Of a DNA stretch of 64,000 nt, positions 9,803-19,543 are shown in pieces. The translations under genes and the position numbers were made by a program. Below the pieces are notes generated by a model. That model searched no databases. It was not told the DNA's origin and saw only the letters and a list, made by a program, of their open reading frames with translations. Origin of the DNA: Pseudoalteromonas sp. S2755 (GTDB lineage: Bacteria; Pseudomonadota; Gammaproteobacteria; Enterobacterales; Alteromonadaceae); NCBI RefSeq assembly GCF_005886535.1, contig NZ_PNDS01000022.1, forward strand, positions 1-64,000, read 5' to 3'. Numbering within the stretch: the first letter of the stretch is position 1; every line of letters starts with the position of its first letter.

Positions 9803-10975
9803 TTATTCTCCTTGCTCGCTCACAGACACTGGCATACCTGGGAAGAAGATCCTCGCCATACCTTCAACGATGACAGGTTGACCTTCTTCTAAGCCTTCGC
9901 GAATAACCCACATATTTTCATTATTAAGCTTAACCCATTCACCAACTTTGACCGGCGCAGGTAAGGCTACGGTTACGCCTTGTTCATTTTTGGTAGCAAT
10001 GTACACAAATTTCCCCGTGCCATTGTCTAGTACCGCTCTTTGCGGAACTACAATGGCGTTATTGCGTATCGCACCAGAGAGCTTGACTCGCACAAACTGA
10101 CCTGGCCTTAACTCACCGTTCTCATTAGGAATACGAGCTTGTAACTCACTGGTCCCTGTAAAGCGGTTTACGCGAACGTCGCTAAAGTTTACTTTACCGG
10201 CTTGTCCATATAGTGAACCGTCTTGCAGAATAATCGTGGTATCAAATTCATTATGATCTGGTAATGACAATGAGCCATTTTCTACATCTTGGCGCATTGC
10301 CAATTGCTCACGCTCTGAAAAGCCGAAGCGAGCACGAATCGTGCTGATATCGGTAAGTTCGGTTAAAAGTACACTTGGACCAGAAACGTAGCTACCTTCT
10401 GACATCAGTTCACGACCGACAATACCAGAAACTGGTGCTTCCACTTTAGCGTATTCAAGGTCCAGCTTAGCTTCACTCAATGCGACTTTTGCAGATTCTA
10501 AATTCGCAACTGCAATATCGTAGGCCGATACCGAGTTATCAAAGTCGCGCTTTGATACTGAACGCTCGTTCTTTAAACGCTCAAGTCTCTCACTTTCTCG
10601 CTTAGTTTGATCAACGTTTGCTTTTGCTGCCTGAAGTGCTGCCTGCGCTTTATCTACCGCTAATTCAAAAGGTTTAAGCTCGATAGTGAATAGCGAATGA
10701 CCAGCTTTTACAAACTGACCTTCCTCAAAGTTGCGAGATTCGATGATGCCAGAAACCCGAGAACGAATTTCTACTTCCTTATCACCCGCGAGGGTCGCCG
10801 GAAGTTCGATATCGAAAGGTACTGATTGAGTAGTAACTTGTTGTACACTCACTTGCGCAGGCGGCATTTCGTGGCCCCCTTGCTGTGGTGCTTCTGAACA
10901 CGCTGACAAAGTGCCTAACGTGAGCATTAAAAAAGATAGGTGTTTAACACGACTGCGTATTGATGCTGGATACAT
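9803..10975 (-). CDS. RND efflux periplasmic adaptor lipoprotein (AcrA/MexA-like)
   Basis: Membrane-fusion protein linking the RND pump to an outer-membrane channel. The ATG at 10975 is preceded by GGAG at 5-base spacing; a GTG two codons upstream is less likely. The N-terminus is a lipoprotein signal ending in LGTLSAC, so Cys is probably lipidated and the protein anchored on the periplasmic side. A biotinyl-lipoyl half-motif (EIRSRVSGIIESRNFEEGQFVKAG) is near residue 65, a coiled-coil hairpin near 95-160, and the second lipoyl half (VEAPVSGIVGRE) near 175. It heads the operon with the pump and probably responds to the divergent TetR protein. Confidence 0.93.
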   Translation of the reverse strand: MYPASIRSRVKHLSFLMLTLGTLSACSEAPQQGGHEMPPAQVSVQQVTTQSVPFDIELPATLAGDKEVEIRSRVSGIIESRNFEEGQFVKAGHSLFTIELKPFELAVDKAQAALQAAKANVDQTKRESERLERLKNERSVSKRDFDNSVSAYDIAVANLESAKVALSEAKLDLEYAKVEAPVSGIVGRELMSEGSYVSGPSVLLTELTDISTIRARFGFSEREQLAMRQDVENGSLSLPDHNEFDTTIILQDGSLYGQAGKVNFSDVRVNRFTGTSELQARIPNENGELRPGQFVRVKLSGAIRNNAIVVPQRAVLDNGTGKFVYIATKNEQGVTVALPAPVKVGEWVKLNNENMWVIREGLEEGQPVIVEGMARIFFPGMPVSVSEQGE

Positions 10976-11145
10976 GAACACTCCAATTCCTATATTATCA
11001 TTGTATGCTGCCCCAACTTTAGCGGGGAACTACCTTGCAATTTGCCTTTAATAACGCACACTCGACTGGATGCAATCAGACAAGTGACTTCATTTCATAC
11101 CTTAACCACACCAAAGTAAAGGCTATTTGTTCGACAATTAAACAA

Positions 11146-11231
11146 GTAAACGGTAGTGTATACTTAAAGAAATAAAAGGTAAACGGTTGCGTGTACTTTT
11201 CTTCAATTTAGGTATACGATCATGTGTACTT
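11146..11231. promoter_or_regulatory. three phased operator-like repeats between the efflux operon and its TetR gene
   Basis: Three 20-bp direct repeats start at 11146, 11179 and 11212, an exact 33-bp period or about three helical turns. Each is an imperfect palindrome of the form GTAnAC-N6-GTnTAC followed by TT. Repeats 1 and 2 match at 17 of 20 positions; repeat 3 matches repeat 2 at 15 of 20. The position between divergent regulator and target genes and the palindromic form suit a TetR-family operator. The rest of 10976-11398 is AT-rich and shows nothing else I can name. Confidence 0.65.
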
Positions 11232-11398
11232 TTTATTAACGACTTTATTGATTAAAATAAAGGGAATGTTGATTTATTACAAAGAAGGCTTATCTCTGAA
11301 TTAGAGAGGAGATTCTTGGTATACAACTGACCATGTGAGTAGCAGCTAGTTATTTATGGCTCGCTTTTCCCACTATTAATTAAAGACAGAATAAGTAA

Positions 11399-12001
11399 AT
11401 GACGCAACTTTCACCAAAACAGCAGTCAATTTTATGTGCAGCGATAGAAGAGTTCGCTCAAAAAGGCTTGCAGGCGACGACGATGGAGTCGATCAGTCAA
11501 TCAGCGGAAGTATCAAAGCGCACGTTATACAAGCACTACTCGACCAAAGACGAGCTCTTTGATGCCGTTGTTGAGCTGTTAATTGAGCGGATTAAGCCGA
11601 TAACTGCGATACAATTTATCCCAAACTATGACTTTTCAGTACAACTGCAACATCTTGCGAAAAGCGCAATGACTTTGTTGAATGACGAAGACTATATGCG
11701 CTTGTCGCGCATTGTGATGATTGAATCGATGCGTAGCTTTGAGCAAGCACAGAATCTAAATGAAAAGTTTAGTCATTGTGAGGCTGCAATGATCCAATGG
11801 TTCGAGGATGCGGCAAATTCAGGATGTCTTGGTAGTTTTGATGCGGACTTTGCCGCAGCGTACTTCTGGGGCGCACTGAAAAAGCTAGGCTATTGGGAGC
11901 GCGCGATAAAATGGCAAGCTCCGCTTCCAGAAGCAGAGCTTGATATGTTAGTTGAAAAGGCAGTCGCGCTATTTTGTAATGGTGTTACTCAACCCCGATA
12001 A
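11399..12001 (+). CDS. TetR/AcrR-family transcriptional repressor
   Basis: A 200-residue one-component regulator. The N-terminal helix-turn-helix spans residues 10-55, with recognition region SISQSAEVSKRTLYKHYSTKDELF typical of the family; the C-terminal part resembles an AcrR-type ligand and dimerisation domain. It is divergent from the RND adaptor gene and separated from it by three phased palindromic repeats, so it most likely represses the efflux operon and itself. The gene runs tail-to-tail into the ABC exporter gene, with the last 17 bases shared. The Shine-Dalgarno site is weak, which suits a low-level regulator. Confidence 0.9.
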   Translation: MTQLSPKQQSILCAAIEEFAQKGLQATTMESISQSAEVSKRTLYKHYSTKDELFDAVVELLIERIKPITAIQFIPNYDFSVQLQHLAKSAMTLLNDEDYMRLSRIVMIESMRSFEQAQNLNEKFSHCEAAMIQWFEDAANSGCLGSFDADFAAAYFWGALKKLGYWERAIKWQAPLPEAELDMLVEKAVALFCNGVTQPR

Positions 12002-13829
12002 ATCCGCCGGTTTGATGTGACCAAAGTTTGGCATAAATACCGCCTAAGGCTAGCAAGGATTGATGGCTTCCTTCTTCTACTATCCGACCTTCATCCATAA
12101 CAATTAATCTGTCCATTTGTGCAATCGTGGATAATCTATGGGCAATCGCAATAACGGTTTTACCTTCCATCAGCGCATCTAAGCTCTCTTGGATAGCTTG
12201 TTCAACCTCAGAATCCAAAGCCGAAGTGGCTTCGTCTAAAATTAAAATTGGTGCATTTTTTAATAATACACGGGCAATGGCGATACGTTGGCGTTGGCCA
12301 CCTGATAGTTTCACACCGCGTTCACCTACTTGTGCGTCAAAGCCAGTATTACCATGACTGTCTTCTAAGTCTTGGATAAAATCGTAAGCCTGTGCTTCTT
12401 TTGTTGCGGCAATTAGCTCACCTTCTGATGCATCAGGGCGACCATAAAGAATATTGTCGCGTACGCTGCGATGGAGCAAAGAAGTATCTTGCGTCACCAT
12501 CGCGATATGACGTCTTAAGCTTTCCTGTTTTACTTTTGCAATATTTTGACCATCAATTTCGATGCTGCCGTCGTCGGTATCGTAGAATCTCAATAGTAAG
12601 TTCACTAGAGTCGACTTGCCGGCACCTGAGCGGCCAACCACACCAATTTTCTCGCCGGGTTTGATATGTAAGTTTAGGTTGTCGATGACGTTATGTTGTC
12701 TCGCTGCATCTTTACGCTTATAAGCGAAGGTAGTGTTACAAAAGTCGATTTTTCCGGCTTTAAAGTCTAATTGGGGCGCTGTTTGCTGATCAACAATATC
12801 AAGCGGTCTTGAGAGCGTGTTCATGCCGTCTGCAACTGTACCAATATTTTCGAATAGGCCGCTAATTTCCCACATTATCCACTGTGCCATACCATTTAGT
12901 CGCAAGGCTAAACCCACAGTAATTGCGATTGCACCAGCGGTTATCGCATTAAAAGACCATAAGTAGATGGAAAGTGCCGCGACTGAAAATACCAGCAGAT
13001 AATTTAAGGCTTGAATACTAACGTTTAAGCTAGTTGCTAAGCGCATTTGCTTATATACAGGTTGAATAAACACATCCATGCTGTCTTTGGCATATTCTTC
13101 TTCTCGTTTGGTATAGGAGAAAAGCTTTACAGTTGAAATATTGGTGTAACTATCAACGATCCTTCCTGTCATTTCTGAACGAGCGTCAGCCTGCTCACTA
13201 GAAACACGTTTTAGTTTAGGAACGAAATAGAATTGGAAACAGGTATAGCAGCCAAGCCAGACAACCAGCGGGATCATCAAACGTATATCACTGCTTGCAA
13301 CAAGCGCGAGCATTGCAGTGAAGTACACCAAAATATAAACCAGTACATCAAGTAGCTTCATGACTGATTCACGCACGGCTAAGGCGGTTTGCATCACTTT
13401 AGTTGCAATACGTCCTGCAAACTCGTCTTGATAGAATGTCATAGACTGTTTTAGCAAGTAGCGGTGTGCCTGCCAGCGAATAGCCATTGGGTAATTACCC
13501 AATAAACTCTGATGTAAAATGGCGCTGTGAAAAAAGACTAACAGTGGCAGTGCCACTAACGTGATCACAGACATTCGAATTAACTCGGTTTGCTTGGCTT
13601 CAAATAGCGTTTGTGGTGTATAAGTGGAGAGCCAGTCAACTAAATCACCCATAAAGCCAAATAGTGTTACTTCCAAAATTGCGAGGAGCGCAGCACTTAG
13701 CGACATAAATAATAAGGGTAATTCCATTCCCTTAGTATAGAAGCGACAGAAAGCCAACAAACCTTGTGGTGGCTGACCAACTTCTTGCTCGGGAAAGGGC
13801 TTGGTAAAGCGTTCAAATACTCGATACAT
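11985..13829 (-). CDS. ABC exporter, fused permease and ATPase half-transporter
   Basis: A 614-residue half-transporter of the MsbA/MdlB class that works as a dimer. The six-helix membrane domain spans roughly residues 35-330 and the nucleotide-binding domain 360-600. Motifs visible are Walker A GRSGAGKSTLVN near 397, signature LSGGQRQRIAIARVLL near 506, Walker B LILDEATSALD and H-loop IAIAHRLSTI. No signal peptide and no accessory gene is adjacent. The transported compound is not evident; lipids, peptides or drugs are all possible. Its 3' end overlaps that of the TetR gene by 17 bases on the opposite strand. Confidence 0.9.
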   Translation of the reverse strand: MYRVFERFTKPFPEQEVGQPPQGLLAFCRFYTKGMELPLLFMSLSAALLAILEVTLFGFMGDLVDWLSTYTPQTLFEAKQTELIRMSVITLVALPLLVFFHSAILHQSLLGNYPMAIRWQAHRYLLKQSMTFYQDEFAGRIATKVMQTALAVRESVMKLLDVLVYILVYFTAMLALVASSDIRLMIPLVVWLGCYTCFQFYFVPKLKRVSSEQADARSEMTGRIVDSYTNISTVKLFSYTKREEEYAKDSMDVFIQPVYKQMRLATSLNVSIQALNYLLVFSVAALSIYLWSFNAITAGAIAITVGLALRLNGMAQWIMWEISGLFENIGTVADGMNTLSRPLDIVDQQTAPQLDFKAGKIDFCNTTFAYKRKDAARQHNVIDNLNLHIKPGEKIGVVGRSGAGKSTLVNLLLRFYDTDDGSIEIDGQNIAKVKQESLRRHIAMVTQDTSLLHRSVRDNILYGRPDASEGELIAATKEAQAYDFIQDLEDSHGNTGFDAQVGERGVKLSGGQRQRIAIARVLLKNAPILILDEATSALDSEVEQAIQESLDALMEGKTVIAIAHRLSTIAQMDRLIVMDEGRIVEEGSHQSLLALGGIYAKLWSHQTGGFIGVE

Positions 13830-13918
13830 GGATGATCCCTAAATTTGTTCAGCAGCTAGTCTACCTTGATAGTATGAAATGCGCGAGTCACAGATTGGTG
13901 CTTAATTTGCACGAATTA

Positions 13919-15106
13919 TTATAGCTGTGTTTGGTTGAGTAGTTTTTGCGTAATGAGCTCACCGGTGACAGCATTATAGCTACTCAACGTCAGGGGTGTA
14001 GAATAGTGCTTTAAATAGACCTGATCATGTGGTTTTTCTACTGTAATTTTATCGATTGGGACGAGTTTATTACCTTCATCAACAAAAAATGATAACTCTA
14101 GATAGCATGGAAATACCTTTTTACATACACCGAGTGACTGTTGCTGTAGATCAAACGTTGAAGAGATCCAGCTAGGCCGATTATTGACTTTAGTGGTTTT
14201 GGGCCAAGTTACAGAAAGATCAAATCGTTGCGGATCTGAAGAGTAGTGTTGAGATTGACTTGCTACCCGTGCAAGCAGTAAAGGAGTATTACCACTTACT
14301 GATTGAACCTCAGATAAGCGAACCTGATCAACGGTGAGTGGATTAATTTTCAATGTTTGCTTGAGTTCACTCGCCAGTTGGTTTTGTTCATCTAATTGAG
14401 AAAATCCGAGGTGAACGAGTAATTTTGCATCGCGATTGTTATCAAATACCTTTTCTTTTATATGTTCGGCCGCGGCTTTTGCTCTACCTTGTTGTGAGTC
14501 GTGATCGTAGCTAACAATCTGATAGCCAAGCGATTTGGCTTCAAATATCAAACTAGCGTAAGTCGCTTCCATGGTGTAGATCCCATGCTCGTATGTTGTA
14601 AAGCCGTACTTATTGACTTGCTCTTCAACGCTTATCTGTGGGGTAAGCGCTTCTAATGCAAGATAGCGATAGCCTTGTTCATATAAAGGCTTCAATAGGG
14701 CAATTGTTAGCGCTCGGTGTTTAGCATTGTGATACGCCTCGTTTACCATAGTGATACGCGTGTCAGCAGCCTTTTGTTCTATGATTTCTAGTGCAGGAAC
14801 TAGCCGATAATCGTTTAGCAACATATCTGGGTTGATCACCCCAGAGGTGAGTTTTTCTGCTTCAAAATAATTGCCGACAATAGAATGATAAGTTGCTGCA
14901 TATTGAATGTTTGCTGAGCTGCTATCTAAATGCCCTTTGACTGGAATTTGGCTTTCAAGTGACTGCGTGTTTTCAAACACACGTTTATCTGAGTTAACAC
15001 CAAAGATTAAAGAAGCAGGGTTAGCGCTTGAATTTGCTAATGCTGTTACGGATATCAGCGAACATGCGCAAAAAATAACGGCTTTTCCATATTGTTGAGG
15101 TAACAC
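13919..15106 (-). CDS. exported protein, probable EreA/ChaN-like superfamily member
   Basis: A 395-residue protein with an N-terminal signal peptide (FCACSLISVTALA) starting at a GTG that follows AAGGAG. Residues about 120-150 read ITMVNEAYHNAKHRALT then GYRYLALEAL, a Glu-x3-His pattern followed by a hydrophobic strand ending in E. This resembles the metal-binding start of the erythromycin-esterase/ChaN superfamily. Further signs are SYDHDSQQGRAKAAAEHI and LLVHLGFSQLDE. The last 130 residues have no recognised domain. It is probably periplasmic. The enzymatic role is unknown and the superfamily call is an inference from motif layout. Confidence 0.6.
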   Translation of the reverse strand: MLPQQYGKAVIFCACSLISVTALANSSANPASLIFGVNSDKRVFENTQSLESQIPVKGHLDSSSANIQYAATYHSIVGNYFEAEKLTSGVINPDMLLNDYRLVPALEIIEQKAADTRITMVNEAYHNAKHRALTIALLKPLYEQGYRYLALEALTPQISVEEQVNKYGFTTYEHGIYTMEATYASLIFEAKSLGYQIVSYDHDSQQGRAKAAAEHIKEKVFDNNRDAKLLVHLGFSQLDEQNQLASELKQTLKINPLTVDQVRLSEVQSVSGNTPLLLARVASQSQHYSSDPQRFDLSVTWPKTTKVNNRPSWISSTFDLQQQSLGVCKKVFPCYLELSFFVDEGNKLVPIDKITVEKPHDQVYLKHYSTPLTLSSYNAVTGELITQKLLNQTQL

Positions 15107-15243
15107 CTAAATCCACTCCTTGCGGTTTATTACGGTTATATTAATAGCATAAAAGCGCGGAGGGCTGAATCAAATAAAAGCAAATTTTTTACAAGTATTT
15201 TATATTTGAATTATTTACAGGGAAGATAAATGTGGAAGCAAAT

Positions 15244-15274
15244 AAAAAGGCCAGTAGCTAAATAGCTGCTGGCC
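15244..15274 (-). terminator. intrinsic terminator after the DUF3010 gene
   Basis: An 11-bp stem with one wobble pair (GGCCAGTAGCT and AGCTGCTGGCC, loop AAAT) is followed on the minus strand by TTTTT. It starts 10 bases past the stop codon at 15285. Confidence 0.85.
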
Positions 15275-15284
15275 CTCGATATGA

Positions 15285-15731
15285 TTATTCTTCTTTGCCG
15301 TATGTTTTACGAAGAATATAAACATAGGCATTGATGAAAGCTTGCTCTTGAAACTTTTTCAATCCAGTGTCCTCATAGTCAACAGGAATTGGGTTTCTTT
15401 TTAATTGCTCTTTAACTTCAGTGCCAGAAAGTAACTGCACATCCACACCTGAAATTAACTGGATTGCAGCTTCCATTTTAAAACCAGCCGCACTACCTGC
15501 AAATTTACCTTTGTGTGGGCGCTGACGAATGGCGATAGAATCTACGCCGTAATCTTCTACTAGTTTTGCAAAGTCGAATTGGAACTTGCGCATTTCATCA
15601 AGTTCTGTCCCTTGGTTACTTAACGTAAAGCGGCGCTGACGAATGTCTCTGATATCAAAAACATCATCTTCTTTCGTTAGCATACAAAGCAGAGCTTCGC
15701 TGCCTGAAATTTCAACCCCAAGTGTTCTCAT
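15285..15731 (-). CDS. DUF3010 family protein
   Basis: A 148-residue cytoplasmic protein matching the DUF3010 family of marine gammaproteobacteria. It opens TLGVEISGSEALLCML, which resembles the first strand of an RNase H-like or actin-like fold, and contains IRQRPHKGKFAGSAAGFKMEA. No function is established. The ATG at 15731 is preferred (GGA upstream); the frame could extend seven codons to a TTG but without benefit. It lies 34 bases downstream of the EEP-family gene on the same strand, so the two are probably co-transcribed, and a clear terminator follows. Confidence 0.8.
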   Translation of the reverse strand: MRTLGVEISGSEALLCMLTKEDDVFDIRDIRQRRFTLSNQGTELDEMRKFQFDFAKLVEDYGVDSIAIRQRPHKGKFAGSAAGFKMEAAIQLISGVDVQLLSGTEVKEQLKRNPIPVDYEDTGLKKFQEQAFINAYVYILRKTYGKEE

Positions 15732-15765
15732 TTTCGTGTCCAGATTATGCAAAAATTGAATTATC

Positions 15766-16758
15766 TCACAGTGTTATTTCTATTGCTATCGCTGCATGGT
15801 CAGAATAGCAAATATCTTCGTCCATACGCTTCGGATCAAGGTGAGCATCGTAACTGTAGTAATGTAACGACTTCACTCTGGGCGTTTCTCGGTTGGGATT
15901 GAATTCTTTTGAACAAAGAATGTAATCAAGTACATTACCTTCACCTTGATAGTAATGACTGACTGGCTTTTCTTTATGGTTGTTGTCGGCGTAAAGAAAA
16001 CTGTCGAACAACCCGACACTATCAAAGCCATTACTAGCAAGGACGGGTGGAAAGGCTTGCGTCATAAAAGATAATGCCGGGCTCTCTAATGCATCGTTAA
16101 AGTCGCCCATCACTAACGTTGCAGCCTGTTTCTCCCTTTGTGTCTTCAATGCATCGTAATAAATGATGGAGGCTTCGAGTGAACGTGATATCTGCGACTG
16201 CATCGTACCTACGGTTTCGTGAAGTAAAGTAAGTAGCGGATCGTCTTGATTGGAATCTCCCAGCATGTGGGCCATTGAATGAACACGTTGAGACTTAAAG
16301 TGGACGGCATAACACGCGAGTAACCCAAAGCCTGGAATGTCGAACTTACATTTTATTGGGGTGCGATTGAATTTAAATTGATGTTGATTATTAAGGTATT
16401 CGAGTAATTCGGGGCAGGGCTCCAACGGCGCAAAAGATTTAAATGGTAGTTTTGATGCAATAGCGACCACGGGTTTAAACAGTACCGATGGGTATACGTG
16501 ATCAGGACTTGGCGCATCGACTGTGGCGAAGTGAACAAGACCCAAGTCTTCGCACAGCATCTGTAAGCTATCAGGTGAAAAGACCTCTTGAAACACAATG
16601 ACATCGGGGTTTATATGCTGAATGAGTCCCGTGATGAACTGAGTTTTGGTTTGCCACTGTGTTTCATTATAGTGTTCATGAAGTTGATAAAAGGAATAAG
16701 GTGGTGCTGCAAAATTTAGTAGATTAAAGGTTGCAAACCGATAACGCTTTTTGGCCAC
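15766..16758 (-). CDS. endonuclease/exonuclease/phosphatase (EEP) family hydrolase
   Basis: Metal-dependent phosphodiesterase-like protein of about 330 residues. Family motifs are RFATFNLLNF near the N-terminus, the metal-binding Glu in VIVFQEVFS, VMGDFNDAL near residue 200 and the terminal SDHAAIAIE. The fold is shared by DNases, sphingomyelinases and inositol phosphatases, so the substrate is open. No signal peptide is seen. I place the start at the GTG of 16758, preceded by GGGA, rather than a TTG four codons upstream. It is first in a two-gene transcript with the DUF3010 gene. Confidence 0.85.
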   Translation of the reverse strand: MAKKRYRFATFNLLNFAAPPYSFYQLHEHYNETQWQTKTQFITGLIQHINPDVIVFQEVFSPDSLQMLCEDLGLVHFATVDAPSPDHVYPSVLFKPVVAIASKLPFKSFAPLEPCPELLEYLNNQHQFKFNRTPIKCKFDIPGFGLLACYAVHFKSQRVHSMAHMLGDSNQDDPLLTLLHETVGTMQSQISRSLEASIIYYDALKTQREKQAATLVMGDFNDALESPALSFMTQAFPPVLASNGFDSVGLFDSFLYADNNHKEKPVSHYYQGEGNVLDYILCSKEFNPNRETPRVKSLHYYSYDAHLDPKRMDEDICYSDHAAIAIEITL

Positions 16759-16987
16759 GAATAATCCCAAAATAGTTTTTGTAAATTAATAGATTAATTT
16801 TAGCTCTAGGCTTGCACTTAGCCAAGTAACACGCGAGAATAGTGGCTCTTATTCGAAAGTCCTCGGATGAGCCGCGACAATTCGCGCAAGACAATGCTTA
16901 TTCGTAAAAGCGTTGATAGGCACACTTTAAAATTAATTAAATACATGTGATGCATTGTAGGTGTCACCACTGTAAATAGGATTTATC

Positions 16988-18898
16988 ATGCCAGTTATTA
17001 CTCTCCCTGACGGCAGTCAGCGTATTTTTGAAAACCCTGTCACTACCTTAGAAGTCGCTCAAGACATCGGTCCTGGCCTTGCGAAAGCAACGATTGCTGG
17101 CCGTGTAAATGGCGTTCGTGTTGATGCTTGTGACCTCATCGAAAATGACTCAGCACTTGAAATCATCACCGCAAAAGACGACGACGGTCTTGAGATTATT
17201 CGTCACTCGTGTGCGCACTTGATTGGTCACGCTGTAAAACAATTGTTCCCAGAAGCTAAAATGGCGATTGGTCCTACCATCGACAACGGTTTTTATTACG
17301 ATGTTGACCTAGAGCATTCACTTACTCAAGAAGACCTTGAAGCGATAGAAAAGCGTATGTTGGAGTTGGCAAAAACCGACTACGACGTAGTAAAGAAAAA
17401 GGTGAGCTGGCAAGAAGCGCGCGATGCATTTGAAGCACGCGGTGAAACCTATAAGATGGAAATCCTAGACGAGAATATCGCGAAAGATGACCGCCCAGGT
17501 TTATATCACCACGAAGAATATGTTGATATGTGTCGTGGTCCGCACGTACCAAATATGAAGTTCTGTCACCACTTTAAGATTATGAAAGTGGCAGGTGCAT
17601 ACTGGCGCGGTAACTCAGAAAATAAGATGTTACAGCGTATCTACGGTACAGCTTGGGCTGATAAGAAGCAGCTAAAGGCTTACCTTAAGCGTTTAGAAGA
17701 AGCTGAAAAGCGCGATCACCGTAAGATTGGTAAAGCGCTCGACCTGTGGCACTGGCAAGAAGAAGCACCAGGCATGGTATTCTGGCATAATGATGGCTGG
17801 AGTATTTATCGCGAGCTTGAAGATTTTGTTCGTGAAAAGCTACGCGAATATCAGTACGAAGAAGTAAAAGGTCCGTTAATGATGGACCGTGGCTTGTGGG
17901 AAAAGTCAGGCCACTGGGACAAGTATTCAGATGCCATGTTCACGACTGAGTCAGAGAAACGTGAGTATGCTATTAAGCCAATGAACTGCCCGGGTCACGT
18001 GCAGATCTTTAACCAAGGTCTAAAGTCATACCGTGATTTACCATTACGTATGGCCGAGTTTGGTTGTTGTCACCGTAATGAACCATCAGGCGCATTACAT
18101 GGATTGATGCGTGTTCGTGGTTTTACTCAAGATGATGCGCATATCTTCTGTACAGAAGAGCAAATCATGGATGAAGTATCTGCGTGTATCAAAATGGTAT
18201 ACGACACATACTCGACATTTGGCTTTGAAAAGATTGTTGTAAAGCTTTCTACTCGTCCAGAAAAGCGCATTGGTGAAGACGAAATGTGGGACAAAGCGGA
18301 AGAAGCATTGGCCGAAGCATTGAAAGTCAACAACATTGAGTTTGAATATCTGCCGGGTGAAGGGGCGTTCTATGGTCCTAAAATTGAATTTACGCTATAC
18401 GATTGTTTAGAACGTGCGTGGCAATGTGGTACAGTGCAGTTAGACTTCGCATTACCTGGTCGTTTAGGTGCAACTTATGTTGCGGAAAATAACGAGCGTA
18501 AAACGCCGGTTATGATCCATCGCGCAATTTTGGGTTCACTAGAGCGCTTTATTGGTATCCTAACGGAAGAATATGCTGGTCAATTCCCAACTTGGCTTGC
18601 GCCGAAACAAGTTGTGATCATGAATATCACGGATAAACAAGCAGATTATGTCCACGAAGTTGTACAAAAGTTGAATAAACTTGGAATAAGAGCTTGTGCC
18701 GACTTGAGAAATGAGAAGATTGGTTTTAAAATCCGCGAGCATACTTTAAAACGTATACCTTATTTGCTAGTGGTGGGTGATAAAGAAGTCGAGCAACAAG
18801 AAGTTGCAGTAAGAACCCGTACTGGTGAAGATTTAGGTAAATTCTCGATTGATGATTTCATCGCGAAAGTTAGCGAAGAGATTAAAAATCGACTATAA
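16988..18898 (+). CDS. thrS: threonyl-tRNA synthetase
   Basis: Class II aminoacyl-tRNA synthetase that charges tRNA-Thr, 636 residues. The domains in order are an N-terminal TGS domain ([14 protein letters not shown]), the alanyl/threonyl editing domain with [12 protein letters not shown] near residue 72, the catalytic core with [10 protein letters not shown] near 333 and [25 protein letters not shown] (motif 2), and the C-terminal anticodon-binding domain. It begins the conserved thrS-infC-rpmI-rplT cluster. The start is preceded by AGGATTTATC. In E. coli the gene represses its own translation through a leader RNA; the 217-base upstream region here contains short inverted repeats but I cannot assign the operator. 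Confidence 0.98.
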   Translation: MPVITLPDGSQRIFENPVTTLEVAQDIGPGLAKATIAGRVNGVRVDACDLIENDSALEIITAKDDDGLEIIRHSCAHLIGHAVKQLFPEAKMAIGPTIDNGFYYDVDLEHSLTQEDLEAIEKRMLELAKTDYDVVKKKVSWQEARDAFEARGETYKMEILDENIAKDDRPGLYHHEEYVDMCRGPHVPNMKFCHHFKIMKVAGAYWRGNSENKMLQRIYGTAWADKKQLKAYLKRLEEAEKRDHRKIGKALDLWHWQEEAPGMVFWHNDGWSIYRELEDFVREKLREYQYEEVKGPLMMDRGLWEKSGHWDKYSDAMFTTESEKREYAIKPMNCPGHVQIFNQGLKSYRDLPLRMAEFGCCHRNEPSGALHGLMRVRGFTQDDAHIFCTEEQIMDEVSACIKMVYDTYSTFGFEKIVVKLSTRPEKRIGEDEMWDKAEEALAEALKVNNIEFEYLPGEGAFYGPKIEFTLYDCLERAWQCGTVQLDFALPGRLGATYVAENNERKTPVMIHRAILGSLERFIGILTEEYAGQFPTWLAPKQVVIMNITDKQADYVHEVVQKLNKLGIRACADLRNEKIGFKIREHTLKRIPYLLVVGDKEVEQQEVAVRTRTGEDLGKFSIDDFIAKVSEEIKNRL

Positions 18899-18906
18899 AT
18901 ATAAAC

Positions 18907-18939
18907 TTGCGTGTACTTCACTTTTTCTGGTGCACGCAA
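18907..18939 (+). promoter_or_regulatory. hairpin in the thrS-infC gap just upstream of the infC ribosome site
   Basis: TTGCGTGTAC pairs with GTGCACGCAA (10 bp, one wobble) around a 14-base loop, nine bases after the thrS stop codon. The infC Shine-Dalgarno sequence GGAGG at 18957-18961 follows. The hairpin has no U-tract directly after it, so it is more likely an mRNA structure than a terminator. Confidence 0.5.
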
Positions 18940-18969
18940 TTACTTTTGAATTTTTTGGAGGAACGTACC

Positions 18970-19518
18970 ATTAGAGGCGGCAAAAAAGGGCAAAATAACG
19001 CTCAGAAAAATCGTATTAACGAAGAGATTACAGCGAAAGAGGTTCGCTTAATTGACGCTGAAGGCGAGCAAGCTGGCATTGTCTCAACAAGAGACGCACA
19101 AAACATGGCGGATGAAGCAGGTCTAGATCTAGTTGAGATCAGCCCAAATGCAGAACCACCAGTTTGTAAAGTGATGGACTACGGTAAGTTCCTTTTTGAA
19201 AAAGCAAAAATCCAAAAAGAACAAAAGAAAAAGCAAAAGCAAATTCAGGTTAAGGAAGTTAAATTTCGTCCTGGTACTGATATTGGTGATTACCAAGTCA
19301 AGCTACGTAGCCTTCGCAAGTTTCTTGAGGGTGGCGACAAAGCTAAAGTCACAATTCGCTTCCGTGGTCGTGAAATGGCACACCAAGAAATTGGTATCGA
19401 CCTGTTGAACCGTATCAAGACTGAGTTGGAAGATATCGCATCTGTTGAGTCTTTCCCGAAAAAAGTTGAAGGTCGCCAGATGATAATGATGATGGCACCT
19501 ATTGCTAAAAAGTCTTAA
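18970..19518 (+). CDS. infC: translation initiation factor IF-3 (ATT start codon)
   Basis: IF-3 binds the 30S subunit, prevents subunit joining and checks start-codon pairing. From the ATT at 18970 the protein is 182 residues, near the usual 180, and begins [25 protein letters not shown] lies 8 bases upstream. The N-domain contains [19 protein letters not shown], followed by the lysine-rich linker and the C-domain with [23 protein letters not shown] starts are known for infC in enterobacteria, where IF-3 discriminates against them and so represses its own synthesis; the same control is inferred here. Confidence 0.97.
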   Translation: MRGGKKGQNNAQKNRINEEITAKEVRLIDAEGEQAGIVSTRDAQNMADEAGLDLVEISPNAEPPVCKVMDYGKFLFEKAKIQKEQKKKQKQIQVKEVKFRPGTDIGDYQVKLRSLRKFLEGGDKAKVTIRFRGREMAHQEIGIDLLNRIKTELEDIASVESFPKKVEGRQMIMMMAPIAKKS

Positions 19519-19543
19519 TCTCGGCATAATACGCATCGAATTT

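Noticed and set aside
6625-10975. A complete tripartite efflux operon
   Set aside because: Only adaptor and pump genes are present; no outer-membrane channel gene is adjacent on either side, so a complete operon cannot be claimed.
18907-18969. An ATG-started extension of infC
   Set aside because: The frame is open to a distal start but the hairpin, the GGAGG position and the IF-3 family N-terminus all support the ATT at 18970.
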